Positions 1-9,095 of a stretch of DNA of 64,000 nt are shown here, in pieces (the first letter of the stretch is position 1; each line of letters opens with the position of its first letter). The notes beneath the pieces were generated by a model, which saw only the letters and a list, made by a program, of their open reading frames with translations, was not told the DNA's origin and ran no database searches. The stretch is from Gammaproteobacteria bacterium (GTDB lineage Bacteria; Pseudomonadota; Gammaproteobacteria; UBA6429; Thiohalophilaceae): contig JAOULO010000001.1 in assembly GCA_029881995.1 (NCBI GenBank), forward strand, positions 174,930-238,929, written 5' to 3'. A program made the position numbers and the translations under genes.

Positions 1-305
1 GTCGCTTTAACCTCAATAGTAATGAGATTCTGGAAGCCCTTCAGGAACCCCTGACTGGCATTGTCAGTGCCGTCAAAACCGCCCTGGAACAAACTCCGCC
101 CGAGCTGGCCTCGGATATTGCTGAGAGAGGCATGGTACTCACCGGTGGTGGTGCCCTGCTACATGATCTGGACCGCCTGTTGATGGAAGAAACCGGTCTG
201 CCCGTGATTATCGCCGAAGATCCCCTGACCTGTGTGGCACGTGGTGGTGGCCGCGCCCTGGAAATGATGGATGAGACGGGTGGCGAGCTGTTCAGTACAG
301 AATAA
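1..305 (+). CDS. mreB: Rod shape-determining protein MreB, C-terminal part
   Basis: The first 305 bases hold the last 100 codons of an actin-like protein, open at the left edge (first full codon at base 3). The residues match the end of MreB: a glycine-rich nucleotide-binding stretch (VLTGGGALL) followed by [11 protein letters not shown] and a small-residue helix ([10 protein letters not shown]). MreB polymerises under the inner membrane and positions the elongation machinery of the lateral wall. The next genes are mreC, mreD, mrdA and rodA, the normal order, which supports the call. The start and most of the ATPase domain lie outside the window. Confidence 0.96.
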   Translation, partial: RFNLNSNEILEALQEPLTGIVSAVKTALEQTPPELASDIAERGMVLTGGGALLHDLDRLLMEETGLPVIIAEDPLTCVARGGGRALEMMDETGGELFSTE

Positions 306-376
306 TTATTAAATGGCTTGAACAACACATTCTCAAACAAGGCCGAGATGATGGCCAATTCAATAAAATTAAGCAC

Positions 377-409
377 CCGCCGATAGCATTACTATAATGC
401 TATTGGTGG
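377..409 (+). terminator. Hairpin after mreB, possible attenuating terminator
   Basis: A 14-bp stem with two G-T pairs (377-390 with 396-409) and a five-base loop lies between mreB and mreC. The downstream tract is only moderately T-rich, so it may be a partial terminator or an mRNA-processing or stability hairpin that lowers mreCD expression relative to mreB. Confidence 0.5.
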
Positions 410-446
410 TTTGTGTGCAGAATTTTAAATTTTTGGGAGCGAGAAC

Positions 447-1322
447 ATAAAACTGGCAATTCAACAGTCTTCCCTCGGCCTACGGCTTTTTTTGCTGGTC
501 TCACTGTCGATCACACTGATGACCCTGGATCACCGTTTTCATCACGTTGATCAACTAAGGGCCAGTCTCTCGCTGGTCATTTACCCTATTAGATATATTG
601 TTAATATGCCCTCAGACATGGGTAACTGGGCCTCCGATGCCTTTAAAACCCGTAAAACCCTGCAGGAAGAAAACCTGGATCTGAAAACCAAAAACCGCCT
701 GCTTACTGCGGAATTGCAAAAATTTAATTATGTGAAAACAGAAAACCTGCATTTACGGGCCCTGCTCAAATCCTCAAAGAAATTCGATAATAAAGTACTG
801 ATTGCCGAACTGCTTTCGGTCGATCTTGACCCATATAAAAGGCAGGTGGTGATTAACAAAGGCAGCAAGCACGGAGTTTATCCTGGCCAACCCATGGTCG
901 ACGCCCAGGGGGTGATGGGGCTTGTGACCAATGTCGGCATTCTCTCCAGTACCGCCCTGTTGATTACCGATCCTGATCACGCCCTTCCCATTCAGTTATT
1001 ACGTAATGGCCTACGTGCCATTGCCAAGGGAACGGGTTCTGCTAACCAGTTTGAACTTGAAAGTATCCCAAACAATTCGGATATTAAAGTCGGTGATGAG
1101 TTTGTCACATCTGGCCTGGGATGCATTTTCCCAACCGGCTATCCCGCCGGCCGGATTGTCGAAATCAACACCGACCCCAGCCTGCCATTTGCCGAGGTCA
1201 TTGTAGAACCAGCCGCCGCACTGGATCGCTCCAGGGAAGTACTGTTGGTCTGGCCTTCTGATGAAAGGCAAAAGGACACCAACGATCCCTGCGCACACCT
1301 CAAGGAGGCGAAAAGTGAGTGA
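447..1322 (+). CDS. mreC: Rod shape-determining protein MreC
   Basis: MreC is the bitopic membrane protein that links MreB to PBP2/RodA and activates wall synthesis during elongation. The protein has a short basic N-terminus, a membrane segment (about residues 10-28), a coiled coil (about 55-95, LQEENLDLKTKNRLL) and the periplasmic beta-barrel region with GVMGLV and the GDEFVTSGLG motif. No ATG, GTG or TTG precedes the membrane segment in frame. A GGGAG ribosome site at 435-439 sits seven bases before an ATA codon at 447, giving a normal MreC N-terminus (KLAIQQSSLGLRLF). The first conventional start is TTG 492, inside the membrane helix. I favour 447 but the start is uncertain. The 3' end overlaps mreD by 8 bases. 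Confidence 0.9.
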   Translation: MKLAIQQSSLGLRLFLLVSLSITLMTLDHRFHHVDQLRASLSLVIYPIRYIVNMPSDMGNWASDAFKTRKTLQEENLDLKTKNRLLTAELQKFNYVKTENLHLRALLKSSKKFDNKVLIAELLSVDLDPYKRQVVINKGSKHGVYPGQPMVDAQGVMGLVTNVGILSSTALLITDPDHALPIQLLRNGLRAIAKGTGSANQFELESIPNNSDIKVGDEFVTSGLGCIFPTGYPAGRIVEINTDPSLPFAEVIVEPAAALDRSREVLLVWPSDERQKDTNDPCAHLKEAKSE

Positions 1323-1800
1323 ACAACGTCGTGGTACGGGCGTCATTATTCTGAGCTTTATTATCGCCTTTTTCCTGCTGATGATGCCCTTGCCCAATTG
1401 GGCACAACTGCTTCGCCCGGAATGGGTAGCTATGGTCGTCATCTACTGGAGCATGGCCCTGCCTAATCGGTTTGGTGTTGGCTTTAGCTGGTCAGCCGGG
1501 CTGATAGTTGATGTGATCCGTGATTCCCTGTTAGGCCAGCATGCCCTGGCCCTGGCCATCGTATCGTTTATAACTATTCGGTTACACCAACGGATCAGGG
1601 TATACCCTCCTGGTCAACAGGCCCTGACCATTTTCCTGGTTATGATTATCAATTATCTCATTATCCTGTGGATTAGAGGCATAATGGGACAGGCCCCAAA
1701 TCTATGGCAGGTGCTGGTACCCGCACTCACCACTGCACTCATGTGGCCGGCCGTATTTATTGCCATGCGCTTTTTACGACGCCAGTTCCATGTCACCTGA
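1315..1800 (+). CDS. mreD: Rod shape-determining protein MreD
   Basis: MreD is a small polytopic inner-membrane partner of MreC in the elongasome. This 161-residue protein is almost entirely hydrophobic, with five or so membrane segments, and carries the family's typical RPEWVAMVVIYW and SAGLIVDVI stretches. An ATG at 1261 is in frame, but GTG 1315 is preferred. It follows a full AAGGAGG ribosome site (1302-1308) at six bases, and it gives the normal length of about 160 residues. The gene overlaps the mreC stop by 8 bases, suggesting translational coupling. Confidence 0.93.
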   Translation: MSEQRRGTGVIILSFIIAFFLLMMPLPNWAQLLRPEWVAMVVIYWSMALPNRFGVGFSWSAGLIVDVIRDSLLGQHALALAIVSFITIRLHQRIRVYPPGQQALTIFLVMIINYLIILWIRGIMGQAPNLWQVLVPALTTALMWPAVFIAMRFLRRQFHVT

Positions 1801-1806
1801 TCGATT

Positions 1807-3687
1807 ATGGCCCATCTAGATTCGTTATCACTTCGCGACCCGCTTAAAGAATCCCTGCTATTCAACAAGCGATTGATGTTTATGATCGGATTTATTTCTC
1901 TACTAACACTGATTCTTCTGGGGCGACTTTTTCAGCTGCAGGTTCTCAATAATGCCCATTACTCTACCCTGTCCGAAAAAAACCGGGTCAATATTCTACC
2001 CATAGCCCCTACTCGAGGCCTGATTTATGACCGTAATGGTGTCCTGATTGCCCACAATATTCCAAGTTTTTATATCAACATCATCCCGGAAAGGGTGGAG
2101 AACATGGATGAGACCCTTGCGTTGCTTAAACAACTCATTACCCTGACACCACGGGAACTAAAACGCTTTAAAAGGCAGTTACGCCGCAAAAGAAAGTTCG
2201 TCAGTATTCCCTTGCGTTATCGTCTGAATGAAGCCGAGGTGGCCAGGGTATCTGTCAACCAGTACCGTCTACCGGGCGTACAAATCAAGTCTGAGCTGTT
2301 ACGCCATTACCCGGTTGGTGAACTCATGGCCCATGTTGCCGGTTATGTGGGCCGAATTAGTGAAAAAGATTTACGGGTATTGAATACACGGGAATACAGT
2401 GCCTCCAGCCATATTGGTAAAGTCGGTATTGAAAAGTTTTATGAGAATATCCTGCATGGCAGTATTGGCCACCAGCGAGTCGAAACCAATGCCCAGGGAC
2501 GCATTATCAAGGTTCTCGAGCGTACGCTGCCGACACCAGGCAAAACCCTCTATCTGAATGTCGATTCCAATCTACAGTCGGTCGCCTACAAGGCCTTTGG
2601 TGATAACAACGGTGCCCTCATGGCCATTGATCCTGTTACCGGAGCAGTACTTGCCATGGTCAGCGCCCCATCATATGACCCAAATGTTTTTGTACATGGT
2701 CTGGAGGCAGATGATTATCAGAAAATCACCAAATCCCCTCGCCGCCCACTGTTTAACCGGGCATTGCAGGGACAATATCCTCCCGGTTCAACACTCAAAC
2801 CTTTGCTTGGCCTTGCTGGACTGGAGCTCGATGAAGTCTATGCCCACAACCCGATAGACTGTAAAGGCTGGTACATGCTGGAAGATGATGTCGATGAACG
2901 TCGCTATCGTGACTGGAAACGTAGCGGTCACGGTGCGACAAATCTGATCGATGCCATTGCCGAGTCCTGTGATATTTATTTTTATGACCTTTCCTACAAC
3001 CTTGGTATTGACCGAATTCATCAATATTTGTCTGCCTTTGGAATGGGTAAAATGACCGGGATTGATATGGAAGGTGAACTGACAGGTATTGTCCCCAATA
3101 AAGAGTGGAAACGTATTCATTACAATGAAATGTGGTTCCCCGGTGAGACCCTTATTAATGGTATTGGGCAGGGCTTTATGCTTGCCACACCCGTACAGCT
3201 GGTGAGTTTCACTGCTGCCCTAACACAGGGAGGTAAAAGGTATAAACCGGCTATCCTTAAAGCCATGCAGGATCCAAAAAGTAAAGTTCTTGAGACTATC
3301 GAGCCAGTTGCACTGGAGGCGGTGCACCAAATAAGAATGAATAACTGGGAAGTCATTCTGCGCTCAATGCATAAGGTTGTACATGGTTTCAAGGGCTCTG
3401 CCAGAGGCATTAGCCAGGGTATAAAATATAAAATGGCTGGAAAAACAGGTACCTCTCAGGTCTTTGGTATCAAACAGGGGGAACGTTATAGACAGGACAA
3501 ACTTAGTAAAAAACTCCATGACCATGCCTTGTTTGTTGGGTTTGCCCCCTATAAAAATCCAAGAATTGCCGTTTCTGCCATTGTAGAAAATGGTGGTGGT
3601 GGTGGCTCAGTTGCGGCACCTATTGTCAGGAAAGTCATTGATCAGTATTTATTAGGAAAAGTAGATGAACCTCAACCCACTGAGTAA
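1807..3687 (+). CDS. mrdA: Penicillin-binding protein 2 (elongation transpeptidase)
   Basis: PBP2 is the class B transpeptidase that cross-links new lateral-wall peptidoglycan with RodA. The 626-residue protein has a cytoplasmic tail, one membrane anchor (about residues 24-44), the N-terminal dimerisation domain and the transpeptidase domain. The three active-site motifs are present: S328-T-L-K, S387-C-D and K546-T-G-T. The size is usual for the family. It starts 6 bases after mreD and its end overlaps rodA by 23 bases. The glycine run near the C-terminus (NGGGGGS) is normal PBP2 sequence slightly expanded. Confidence 0.97.
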   Translation: MAHLDSLSLRDPLKESLLFNKRLMFMIGFISLLTLILLGRLFQLQVLNNAHYSTLSEKNRVNILPIAPTRGLIYDRNGVLIAHNIPSFYINIIPERVENMDETLALLKQLITLTPRELKRFKRQLRRKRKFVSIPLRYRLNEAEVARVSVNQYRLPGVQIKSELLRHYPVGELMAHVAGYVGRISEKDLRVLNTREYSASSHIGKVGIEKFYENILHGSIGHQRVETNAQGRIIKVLERTLPTPGKTLYLNVDSNLQSVAYKAFGDNNGALMAIDPVTGAVLAMVSAPSYDPNVFVHGLEADDYQKITKSPRRPLFNRALQGQYPPGSTLKPLLGLAGLELDEVYAHNPIDCKGWYMLEDDVDERRYRDWKRSGHGATNLIDAIAESCDIYFYDLSYNLGIDRIHQYLSAFGMGKMTGIDMEGELTGIVPNKEWKRIHYNEMWFPGETLINGIGQGFMLATPVQLVSFTAALTQGGKRYKPAILKAMQDPKSKVLETIEPVALEAVHQIRMNNWEVILRSMHKVVHGFKGSARGISQGIKYKMAGKTGTSQVFGIKQGERYRQDKLSKKLHDHALFVGFAPYKNPRIAVSAIVENGGGGGSVAAPIVRKVIDQYLLGKVDEPQPTE

Positions 3688-4804
3688 TTTAGAATTTGGT
3701 GACAACCGGAAACTAAGTGGTAGTGGTCGCTTACTACAACGTTTTAATATCGACGCACCCCTGTTCTTCTCTTTGCTCCTCCTGTCTGTTATCGGCCTAA
3801 TCGTGTTGTACAGCGCAGGGAGCCAGAGTGAAGCACTGATGTTAAAGCAGATACTGCGATTATTACTCGGCTTTGCTGTCATGATTATCATCGCGCAATT
3901 CCACCCTTCGGTACTTTCAGTCTGGACCCCGTGGATATATACCGCAGGGGTACTTATGTTGGTAACTGTATTGCTGGTAGGGGACATTGGTAAAGGGGCG
4001 CAACGCTGGTTGAATCTGGGTCTGTTTCGCTTTCAGCCTTCAGAATTGATGAAAATTGCCCTACCTATGATGATCGCCTACTACCTGAGCCAAAGCCCGC
4101 TTCCCCCCAGAAAATTCAAACTGGTGGTCTGTGGACTGATACTGATCATCCCTACCGCCCTGGTGGCAAAACAGCCTGATCTTGGAACATCTTTGCTAAT
4201 TGCCTCATCCGGCATCTTTGCCCTCTTTCTAGCTGGAATTCGCTGGCGCCTGATAATCTCCATGTTGATCATCCTGGCAGCTAGCCTCCCTTTCGCCTGG
4301 AACATGATGCATGATTACCAGCAACGTCGTGTACTCACCTTCATAAACCCTGAAAATGATCCCCTGGGAGCCGGATACCACATTATCCAGTCAACCATTG
4401 CTATCGGTTCAGGTGGTGTTTATGGCAAGGGTTGGTTGAATGGTACTCAGTCACACCTGGATTTCTTACCTGAGCGTTCAACCGATTTTATTTTTGCGGT
4501 ACTTAGCGAAGAATTTGGCCTGATCGGCGTGCTACTATTACTAGCAATATATGTATTTATTACAGCGCGTGGCCTGATAATTGCTTCACAATCACAGGAT
4601 ACGTTTACACGGTTACTGGCTGGCAGCCTTACCCTGACATTTTTTGTTTATATTTTTGTCAATATTGGGATGGTAAGTGGGCTTTTACCCGTGGTGGGGG
4701 TTCCTCTACCGTTGATCAGCTACGGTGGTACCTCTCTGGTAACAATTATGGCGGGTTTTGGCATATTGATGTCAATTAAAGCCAACCGAAAATTGATTGG
4801 TTAA
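3665..4804 (+). CDS. rodA: Peptidoglycan glycosyltransferase RodA (SEDS)
   Basis: RodA polymerises lipid II into glycan strands as a complex with PBP2. The 379-residue protein has about ten membrane segments and the conserved SEDS regions, including FQPSELMKIALP in the first third and the C-terminal GVPLPLISYGGTS (about residue 347 onward). The start overlaps mrdA by 23 bases, so the pair is likely translationally coupled. The N-terminal 25 residues before the first helix are longer than in E. coli, but ATG 3665 is the only sensible start. Confidence 0.97.
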   Translation: MNLNPLSNLEFGDNRKLSGSGRLLQRFNIDAPLFFSLLLLSVIGLIVLYSAGSQSEALMLKQILRLLLGFAVMIIIAQFHPSVLSVWTPWIYTAGVLMLVTVLLVGDIGKGAQRWLNLGLFRFQPSELMKIALPMMIAYYLSQSPLPPRKFKLVVCGLILIIPTALVAKQPDLGTSLLIASSGIFALFLAGIRWRLIISMLIILAASLPFAWNMMHDYQQRRVLTFINPENDPLGAGYHIIQSTIAIGSGGVYGKGWLNGTQSHLDFLPERSTDFIFAVLSEEFGLIGVLLLLAIYVFITARGLIIASQSQDTFTRLLAGSLTLTFFVYIFVNIGMVSGLLPVVGVPLPLISYGGTSLVTIMAGFGILMSIKANRKLIG

Positions 4805-4816
4805 TCTGGAAGGAAA

Positions 4817-5800
4817 ATGATTCAAGTTAAGAAATTTATTTTGCCGTGCATGTTGCTGGCCTTAAGTTCACCAAGTGTTGCCTCCACACGTAGTGTTGAT
4901 CAAGAGGACATGCAAAATTTTATTAATGAAATGACCCGGCAGCATAAGTTTGAACGAGAAGAACTGGAAAAACTGCTTGGCAAGGCCAAGATTCACCAAA
5001 GTATACTCGATGCCATCTCACGCCCAGCCGAAGCCAAACCCTGGTATAAATACAAAACCATTTTTCTCAATCCAGCCAGGATCAAAGGCGGCGTTAAATT
5101 CTGGAATAACAATGCCCTGACCCTGAAAAAGGCCAGTCAGAAATTTGGTGTACCGCCAGAAATCATGGTGGCCATCATTGGTGTTGAAACCCGTTATGGC
5201 CGTCATAAAGGTAGCTTTCCGGTTATTGACTCACTGGCCACCCTGGCCTTTGCCTATCCGCCCCGTAGTGAGTTTTTCAGGGGTGAATTGAAGCAGTTCC
5301 TGCTCATGACCCGTGAGGAAAAACTCGATCCTACCAAACAGATGGGTTCCTATGCCGGAGCCATGGGTATGCCACAGTTTATTTCCAGCAGCTTCAGGAA
5401 CTATGCCGTTGACTTTGATGATGATGGCTTCCGCGACCTCTGGAACAATCCAGCTGATGCCATTGGCAGCGTCGGAAACTATTTTAAACGACATGGCTGG
5501 AAAAAAGGTAAACCGGTCGTTGCCCAGGTAAAAACCCATGGCCGACGTTTCAAAAGCTTACTGGGTCGAGATCTCAAGCCACAACATAGCTATAAAAGCC
5601 TGAAAAAGTACGGTGTCCAATTCCAGAAAGCCTACCCATCAAAATTACAGGGTACTCTGCTGGAATTTGATAGTGGCACAAAACAGCCAGAATATTGGGT
5701 AGGTTGGCAAAATTTTTATGTGATTTCGCGTTATAATCACAGCGCGCATTACTCCATGGCGGTCTATCAACTGGCACAGGAGATTCGCAAACGCCGTTAA
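4817..5800 (+). CDS. mltB: Lytic murein transglycosylase B
   Basis: MltB cleaves the glycan backbone of peptidoglycan, forming 1,6-anhydro-muropeptides for recycling. The 327-residue protein has an N-terminal signal peptide (residues 1 to about 22) without a clear lipobox, so it may be periplasmic rather than a lipoprotein. The catalytic glutamate is E124 in GVETRYG, followed by the family motifs SLATLAF, GSYAGAMG and MPQFI. It sits 12 bases after rodA behind a GGAAGG ribosome site and belongs to the same operon. Together with AmgK/MurU downstream it implies anhydro-muropeptide turnover. Confidence 0.95.
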   Translation: MIQVKKFILPCMLLALSSPSVASTRSVDQEDMQNFINEMTRQHKFEREELEKLLGKAKIHQSILDAISRPAEAKPWYKYKTIFLNPARIKGGVKFWNNNALTLKKASQKFGVPPEIMVAIIGVETRYGRHKGSFPVIDSLATLAFAYPPRSEFFRGELKQFLLMTREEKLDPTKQMGSYAGAMGMPQFISSSFRNYAVDFDDDGFRDLWNNPADAIGSVGNYFKRHGWKKGKPVVAQVKTHGRRFKSLLGRDLKPQHSYKSLKKYGVQFQKAYPSKLQGTLLEFDSGTKQPEYWVGWQNFYVISRYNHSAHYSMAVYQLAQEIRKRR

Positions 5801-5825
5801 AACTTATAAACTGATTGAATTAAAT

Positions 5826-6674
5826 ATGTCATTCAGCGCCATTAAAACAGTTTGCCTTACCGCCCTGCCCTTACTGCTCATCAGTAGCTGTGCCTCTTCC
5901 CGATATGCAATGAATCAGGATCGCCCGCCTAAGCAGGACATAAAAGTCAGTCATATACCTGATGCCACGCCAAAGCCTGAGCAACCCAGTAAATATGGCA
6001 ATCCTGAATCCTATGTGGTTTTTGGTAAGCGATATCATGTTATGAAGAAGGCCGATGGGTATCGTCAACAAGGCATTGCATCTTGGTATGGCACTAAATT
6101 CCATGGTCATCGTACATCGAGTGGTGAGTCCTATAACATGTACGCCATGACTGCGGCACACAAGACCCTGCCATTACCCAGCTATGTCCGGGTCACTAAT
6201 CTCTATAACCAGCGCAGTATCGTCGTCCGGGTTAATGATCGAGGTCCTTTTCACGATGACCGTATCATTGACCTGTCCTATGTTGCTGCCAAGAAACTGG
6301 GCATGACTGGTAATGGAACCGCCAAAGTCCAGGTCACATATATTGACCCACGGAAAAAACCAGCCAGCCAGCGTGTCTCAGCATTTAAGAACCGGCCATA
6401 TAATTCAACTCACCTGAAACATGAACAGGCAAAATCACCTGCAAAACAGTTTTTCCTGCAAATAGGTGCATATTCTGAACAAAAAAATGCCGAACAAATG
6501 CGCCAGCGAGTCGCAGATTTACTGGAAAACGGTGAAATTAATACCGGCTATAATGTAGAGAGTAAATTATACCGGGTTCGGATTGGACCCCTGGCCAGTG
6601 CTCAGGAAGCAGACCAACTGGCAAGCAAACTCAGTCAATCTGGTATTTCAAATTCAAAAGTAATAATAGACTGA
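5826..6674 (+). CDS. rlpA: Septal ring lytic transglycosylase RlpA family lipoprotein
   Basis: RlpA proteins are outer-membrane lipoproteins that bind, and in some species cleave, denuded glycan. The 282-residue protein has a lipoprotein signal (cysteine at residue 22), a double-psi beta-barrel domain (about 75-170, with GIASWYG and VNDRGPFHDDRIIDLS) and a C-terminal SPOR domain (about 205-282, FFLQIGAYS) that targets septal glycan. The acid and histidine of the GPFHDDRIID region are kept, so enzymatic activity is plausible. It lies between mltB and dacA as in Pseudomonas. Confidence 0.95.
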   Translation: MSFSAIKTVCLTALPLLLISSCASSRYAMNQDRPPKQDIKVSHIPDATPKPEQPSKYGNPESYVVFGKRYHVMKKADGYRQQGIASWYGTKFHGHRTSSGESYNMYAMTAAHKTLPLPSYVRVTNLYNQRSIVVRVNDRGPFHDDRIIDLSYVAAKKLGMTGNGTAKVQVTYIDPRKKPASQRVSAFKNRPYNSTHLKHEQAKSPAKQFFLQIGAYSEQKNAEQMRQRVADLLENGEINTGYNVESKLYRVRIGPLASAQEADQLASKLSQSGISNSKVIID

Positions 6675-6722
6675 AAGCAAGTAATCACAGCTAACAAGCA
6701 ACATCACAGGTAACTTTTTACG

Positions 6723-7871
6723 ATGACTCTGAGAAAATTTTCAAATCTACTAGTAACAGTTCTACTGTTGAGCACCTCCTTCTCCAGCCAGGCCGTTGTA
6801 GAACTAGTACCTGCTCCACCTAAGATCAATGCCAAAGCCTTCATGCTACTGGACTACAATAGTGGCCGAATCCTTGCCGAAAGCAACATCGAGAAACGTA
6901 TCGAACCCGCTAGTCTGACAAAGCTCATGACCACCTATGCCGTACTGTACGAACTGCGCAATGGCAGTATAAAACTGGATGACGAAGTCAAAATCAGTGA
7001 GAAGGCCTGGCGCATGAAAGGCTCGCGTATGTTCGTGGAAGTCAATTCCAAAGTCACGGTGAAAAAGTTGATGATGGGTATGATTGTACAATCAGGTAAT
7101 GACGCCACGGTGGCCCTGGCAGAACATACTGCGGGCAGTGAGGATTCTTTTGTCACATTGATGAACAAGCATGCCATGAATCTTGGCATGGTCAGCACTA
7201 ATTTCGAGAACAGCACAGGTTGGCCACATAAAAACCACTATACAACTGTTAGAGATTTATCCATCCTGGCCGGCGCCATCATCAAGGAATTTCCAAAACA
7301 TTATCAGTGGTATCGGGTTAAAGAATATACCTATAACAAAATTACGCAAAGAAACAGAAATATGTTGCTCTGGCAGGATGAAAGAGTTGATGGAATGAAA
7401 ACCGGTCATACAGACTCGGCTGGCTACTGTTTGATAACCTCTGCCAAACAGAAAAACATGCGTCTGATATCTATTGTAACAGGCAGTAATTCAGAGCGTG
7501 GTCGGGCCCGTGCCAGCCGAAAACTCATTAATTATGGGTTTCGATTTTATGAAACCTTTCTTTACCACAACACAGATGAACCCTTTACTGAAGCTAAAGT
7601 CTGGAAAGGTGAAACAGACGTTCTTCCTCTGGGCCTGACTGAACCCTTGTTCATCACAACACCGAGGGGTATGAAGGACAAAGTGACCAATACAGTGGTG
7701 ATGAATGAAGAAACCCTCACTGCACCTATATCCAAAGGTAGTCGTTATGGGCAGTTGCACATCAAGCTTGGCGACAAGATCATTGCCAAAAGGCACCTGG
7801 TGGCCATGCAGGACATCACATCTGGAGGTATGTTTTCTCGCATAATCGACTATTTTTTAATGCTTTTTTAA
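6723..7871 (+). CDS. dacA: D-alanyl-D-alanine carboxypeptidase (PBP5/6 family)
   Basis: This class C penicillin-binding protein removes the terminal D-Ala from pentapeptides and so limits cross-linking. The 382-residue protein has a signal peptide (about 1-24) and the motifs S64-L-T-K, SGN (in QSGNDATVAL) and KTG (in DGMKTGHTDSAGY). A C-terminal beta-rich domain and a final amphipathic tail (MFSRIIDYFLMLF) are typical of PBP5 membrane anchoring. It ends the wall-synthesis part of the operon, and a hairpin follows the stop. Confidence 0.96.
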   Translation: MTLRKFSNLLVTVLLLSTSFSSQAVVELVPAPPKINAKAFMLLDYNSGRILAESNIEKRIEPASLTKLMTTYAVLYELRNGSIKLDDEVKISEKAWRMKGSRMFVEVNSKVTVKKLMMGMIVQSGNDATVALAEHTAGSEDSFVTLMNKHAMNLGMVSTNFENSTGWPHKNHYTTVRDLSILAGAIIKEFPKHYQWYRVKEYTYNKITQRNRNMLLWQDERVDGMKTGHTDSAGYCLITSAKQKNMRLISIVTGSNSERGRARASRKLINYGFRFYETFLYHNTDEPFTEAKVWKGETDVLPLGLTEPLFITTPRGMKDKVTNTVVMNEETLTAPISKGSRYGQLHIKLGDKIIAKRHLVAMQDITSGGMFSRIIDYFLMLF

Positions 7872-7907
7872 TTAACTATTTAATTAAAATTGAAATACAA
7901 TAACGGG

Positions 7908-7934
7908 ACGCCAGGTTATTACCTGGCGTTCGAT
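7908..7934 (+). terminator. Hairpin between dacA and dat
   Basis: A perfect 9-bp stem (7908-7916 with 7921-7929) with a TATT loop lies between dacA and dat. It is followed by a short T-rich tract. It could terminate the mre-dac transcript or act as a partial terminator before dat. Confidence 0.55.
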
Positions 7935-7951
7935 TTTCTGAAGAAAGTATT

Positions 7952-8812
7952 ATGACCGAACAAACTGTATTCCTGAATGGTGATTATGTTCCCATCTCCA
8001 AGGCCAAGGTGTCTGTCCTTGACCGCGGCTTTATCTTTGGTGATGGTGTGTATGAAGTCATCCCTGTCTACGGTGGCAAACTATTTCGCTTCGAGGAACA
8101 TATGCAACGGCTGCAAGACAGTCTGGATGCCATACGCCTGTCAAACCCATACACACTGGATGAATGGCAAAACCTGCTAAGTCGCCTGTTACCTGAAGAA
8201 AAGCAGTTTGATCACTCTATCTATCTGCAACTGACACGAGGGGTAGCGCCTCGTGATCATAGCTTTCCAGTAGAAACCCAACCCACTGTTTTTGCCATGG
8301 CCAACCGCCTGCCCAGACCTGACCCGATATGGCTAAAACAGGGTGTTGAGGCCGTGACCCTGCAGGATAACCGTTGGCTGCACTGCAACATTAAAAGCAT
8401 TGCCCTGTTGGCCAATGTCCTCCTGCGCCAACAGGCCATGGATCAACAGGCCATGGAGGCCATTTTGATCCGTGACTCCGTTGTCACCGAAGGGGCAGCC
8501 AGTAATGTTTTCATCGTGCAGAATGGTACTGTCAAAACACCAGTAAAGGATCACCATCTCCTACCCGGTATTACCCGCGACCTCATTGTGGAACTGGCCC
8601 GAGATAATGGCCTGGCCTGTGAAGAGTGCCAGATTCCTGAATCTGCCCTGCTGGAGGCCGATGAAGTCTGGCTCTCCAGTTCAACCAAGGAAATTTTACC
8701 GGTCACCCTCCTCAACCAACAGCCAGTCGGTACGGGAAAACCAGGGCCTATCTGGCAAAAGATGTATACTATCTTTCAGGAATACAAGGATGGGCTACGT
8801 CAGTCCGCCTGA
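7952..8812 (+). CDS. dat: D-amino acid aminotransferase (fold-type IV PLP enzyme)
   Basis: The 286-residue protein belongs to the class IV aminotransferases (branched-chain, D-alanine and aminodeoxychorismate lyase group). The PLP lysine is K148 in CNIKSIALLANV. The early VLDRGFIFGDGVYEV and the later EGAASNVFIV phosphate-binding region are also visible. The context with dacA favours D-alanine:2-oxoglutarate transamination, giving D-Glu or D-Ala for the wall. Branched-chain aminotransferase activity is the alternative and cannot be excluded from sequence alone. The gene ends 14 bases before ybeD. Confidence 0.88.
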   Translation: MTEQTVFLNGDYVPISKAKVSVLDRGFIFGDGVYEVIPVYGGKLFRFEEHMQRLQDSLDAIRLSNPYTLDEWQNLLSRLLPEEKQFDHSIYLQLTRGVAPRDHSFPVETQPTVFAMANRLPRPDPIWLKQGVEAVTLQDNRWLHCNIKSIALLANVLLRQQAMDQQAMEAILIRDSVVTEGAASNVFIVQNGTVKTPVKDHHLLPGITRDLIVELARDNGLACEECQIPESALLEADEVWLSSSTKEILPVTLLNQQPVGTGKPGPIWQKMYTIFQEYKDGLRQSA

Positions 8813-8826
8813 TAGTGAGCAAGATC

Positions 8827-9090
8827 ATGAGCAAAGATAGCCTGTTGGAATTTCCCTGTGATTTTCCCATAAAAATCATGGGCGATAATTCGACTGAATT
8901 TGAAACCGAGATCATTCGCATCGTCCGCCAGCATGTTCCTGATCTGGGCGAAGGTGCCGTTCGCCAGAACCAGAGTGCCAAAGGAAATTATCTGGCCCTG
9001 ACCGTCACCATCCGCGCCCAAAGTAAGGCACAACTTGATAACTTATACCGAGCTCTCAGTGCCTGTGAGCTCGCCAAAATGGTTCTTTAA
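8827..9090 (+). CDS. ybeD: YbeD family protein (DUF493)
   Basis: A short, 87-residue protein of the YbeD/DUF493 family, a ferredoxin-like fold resembling the regulatory domain of some amino-acid enzymes. It shares the family landmarks: [14 protein letters not shown] at the start, [11 protein letters not shown] in the middle and [12 protein letters not shown] at the end. ATG 8827 gives the usual N-terminus, with GTGAG at 8815-8819 as ribosome site; GTG 8815 is a less likely start. It sits directly before lipB, as in E. coli, which suggests a link with lipoate metabolism, though its function is not settled. Confidence 0.9.
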   Translation: MSKDSLLEFPCDFPIKIMGDNSTEFETEIIRIVRQHVPDLGEGAVRQNQSAKGNYLALTVTIRAQSKAQLDNLYRALSACELAKMVL

Positions 9091-9095
9091 CCACC

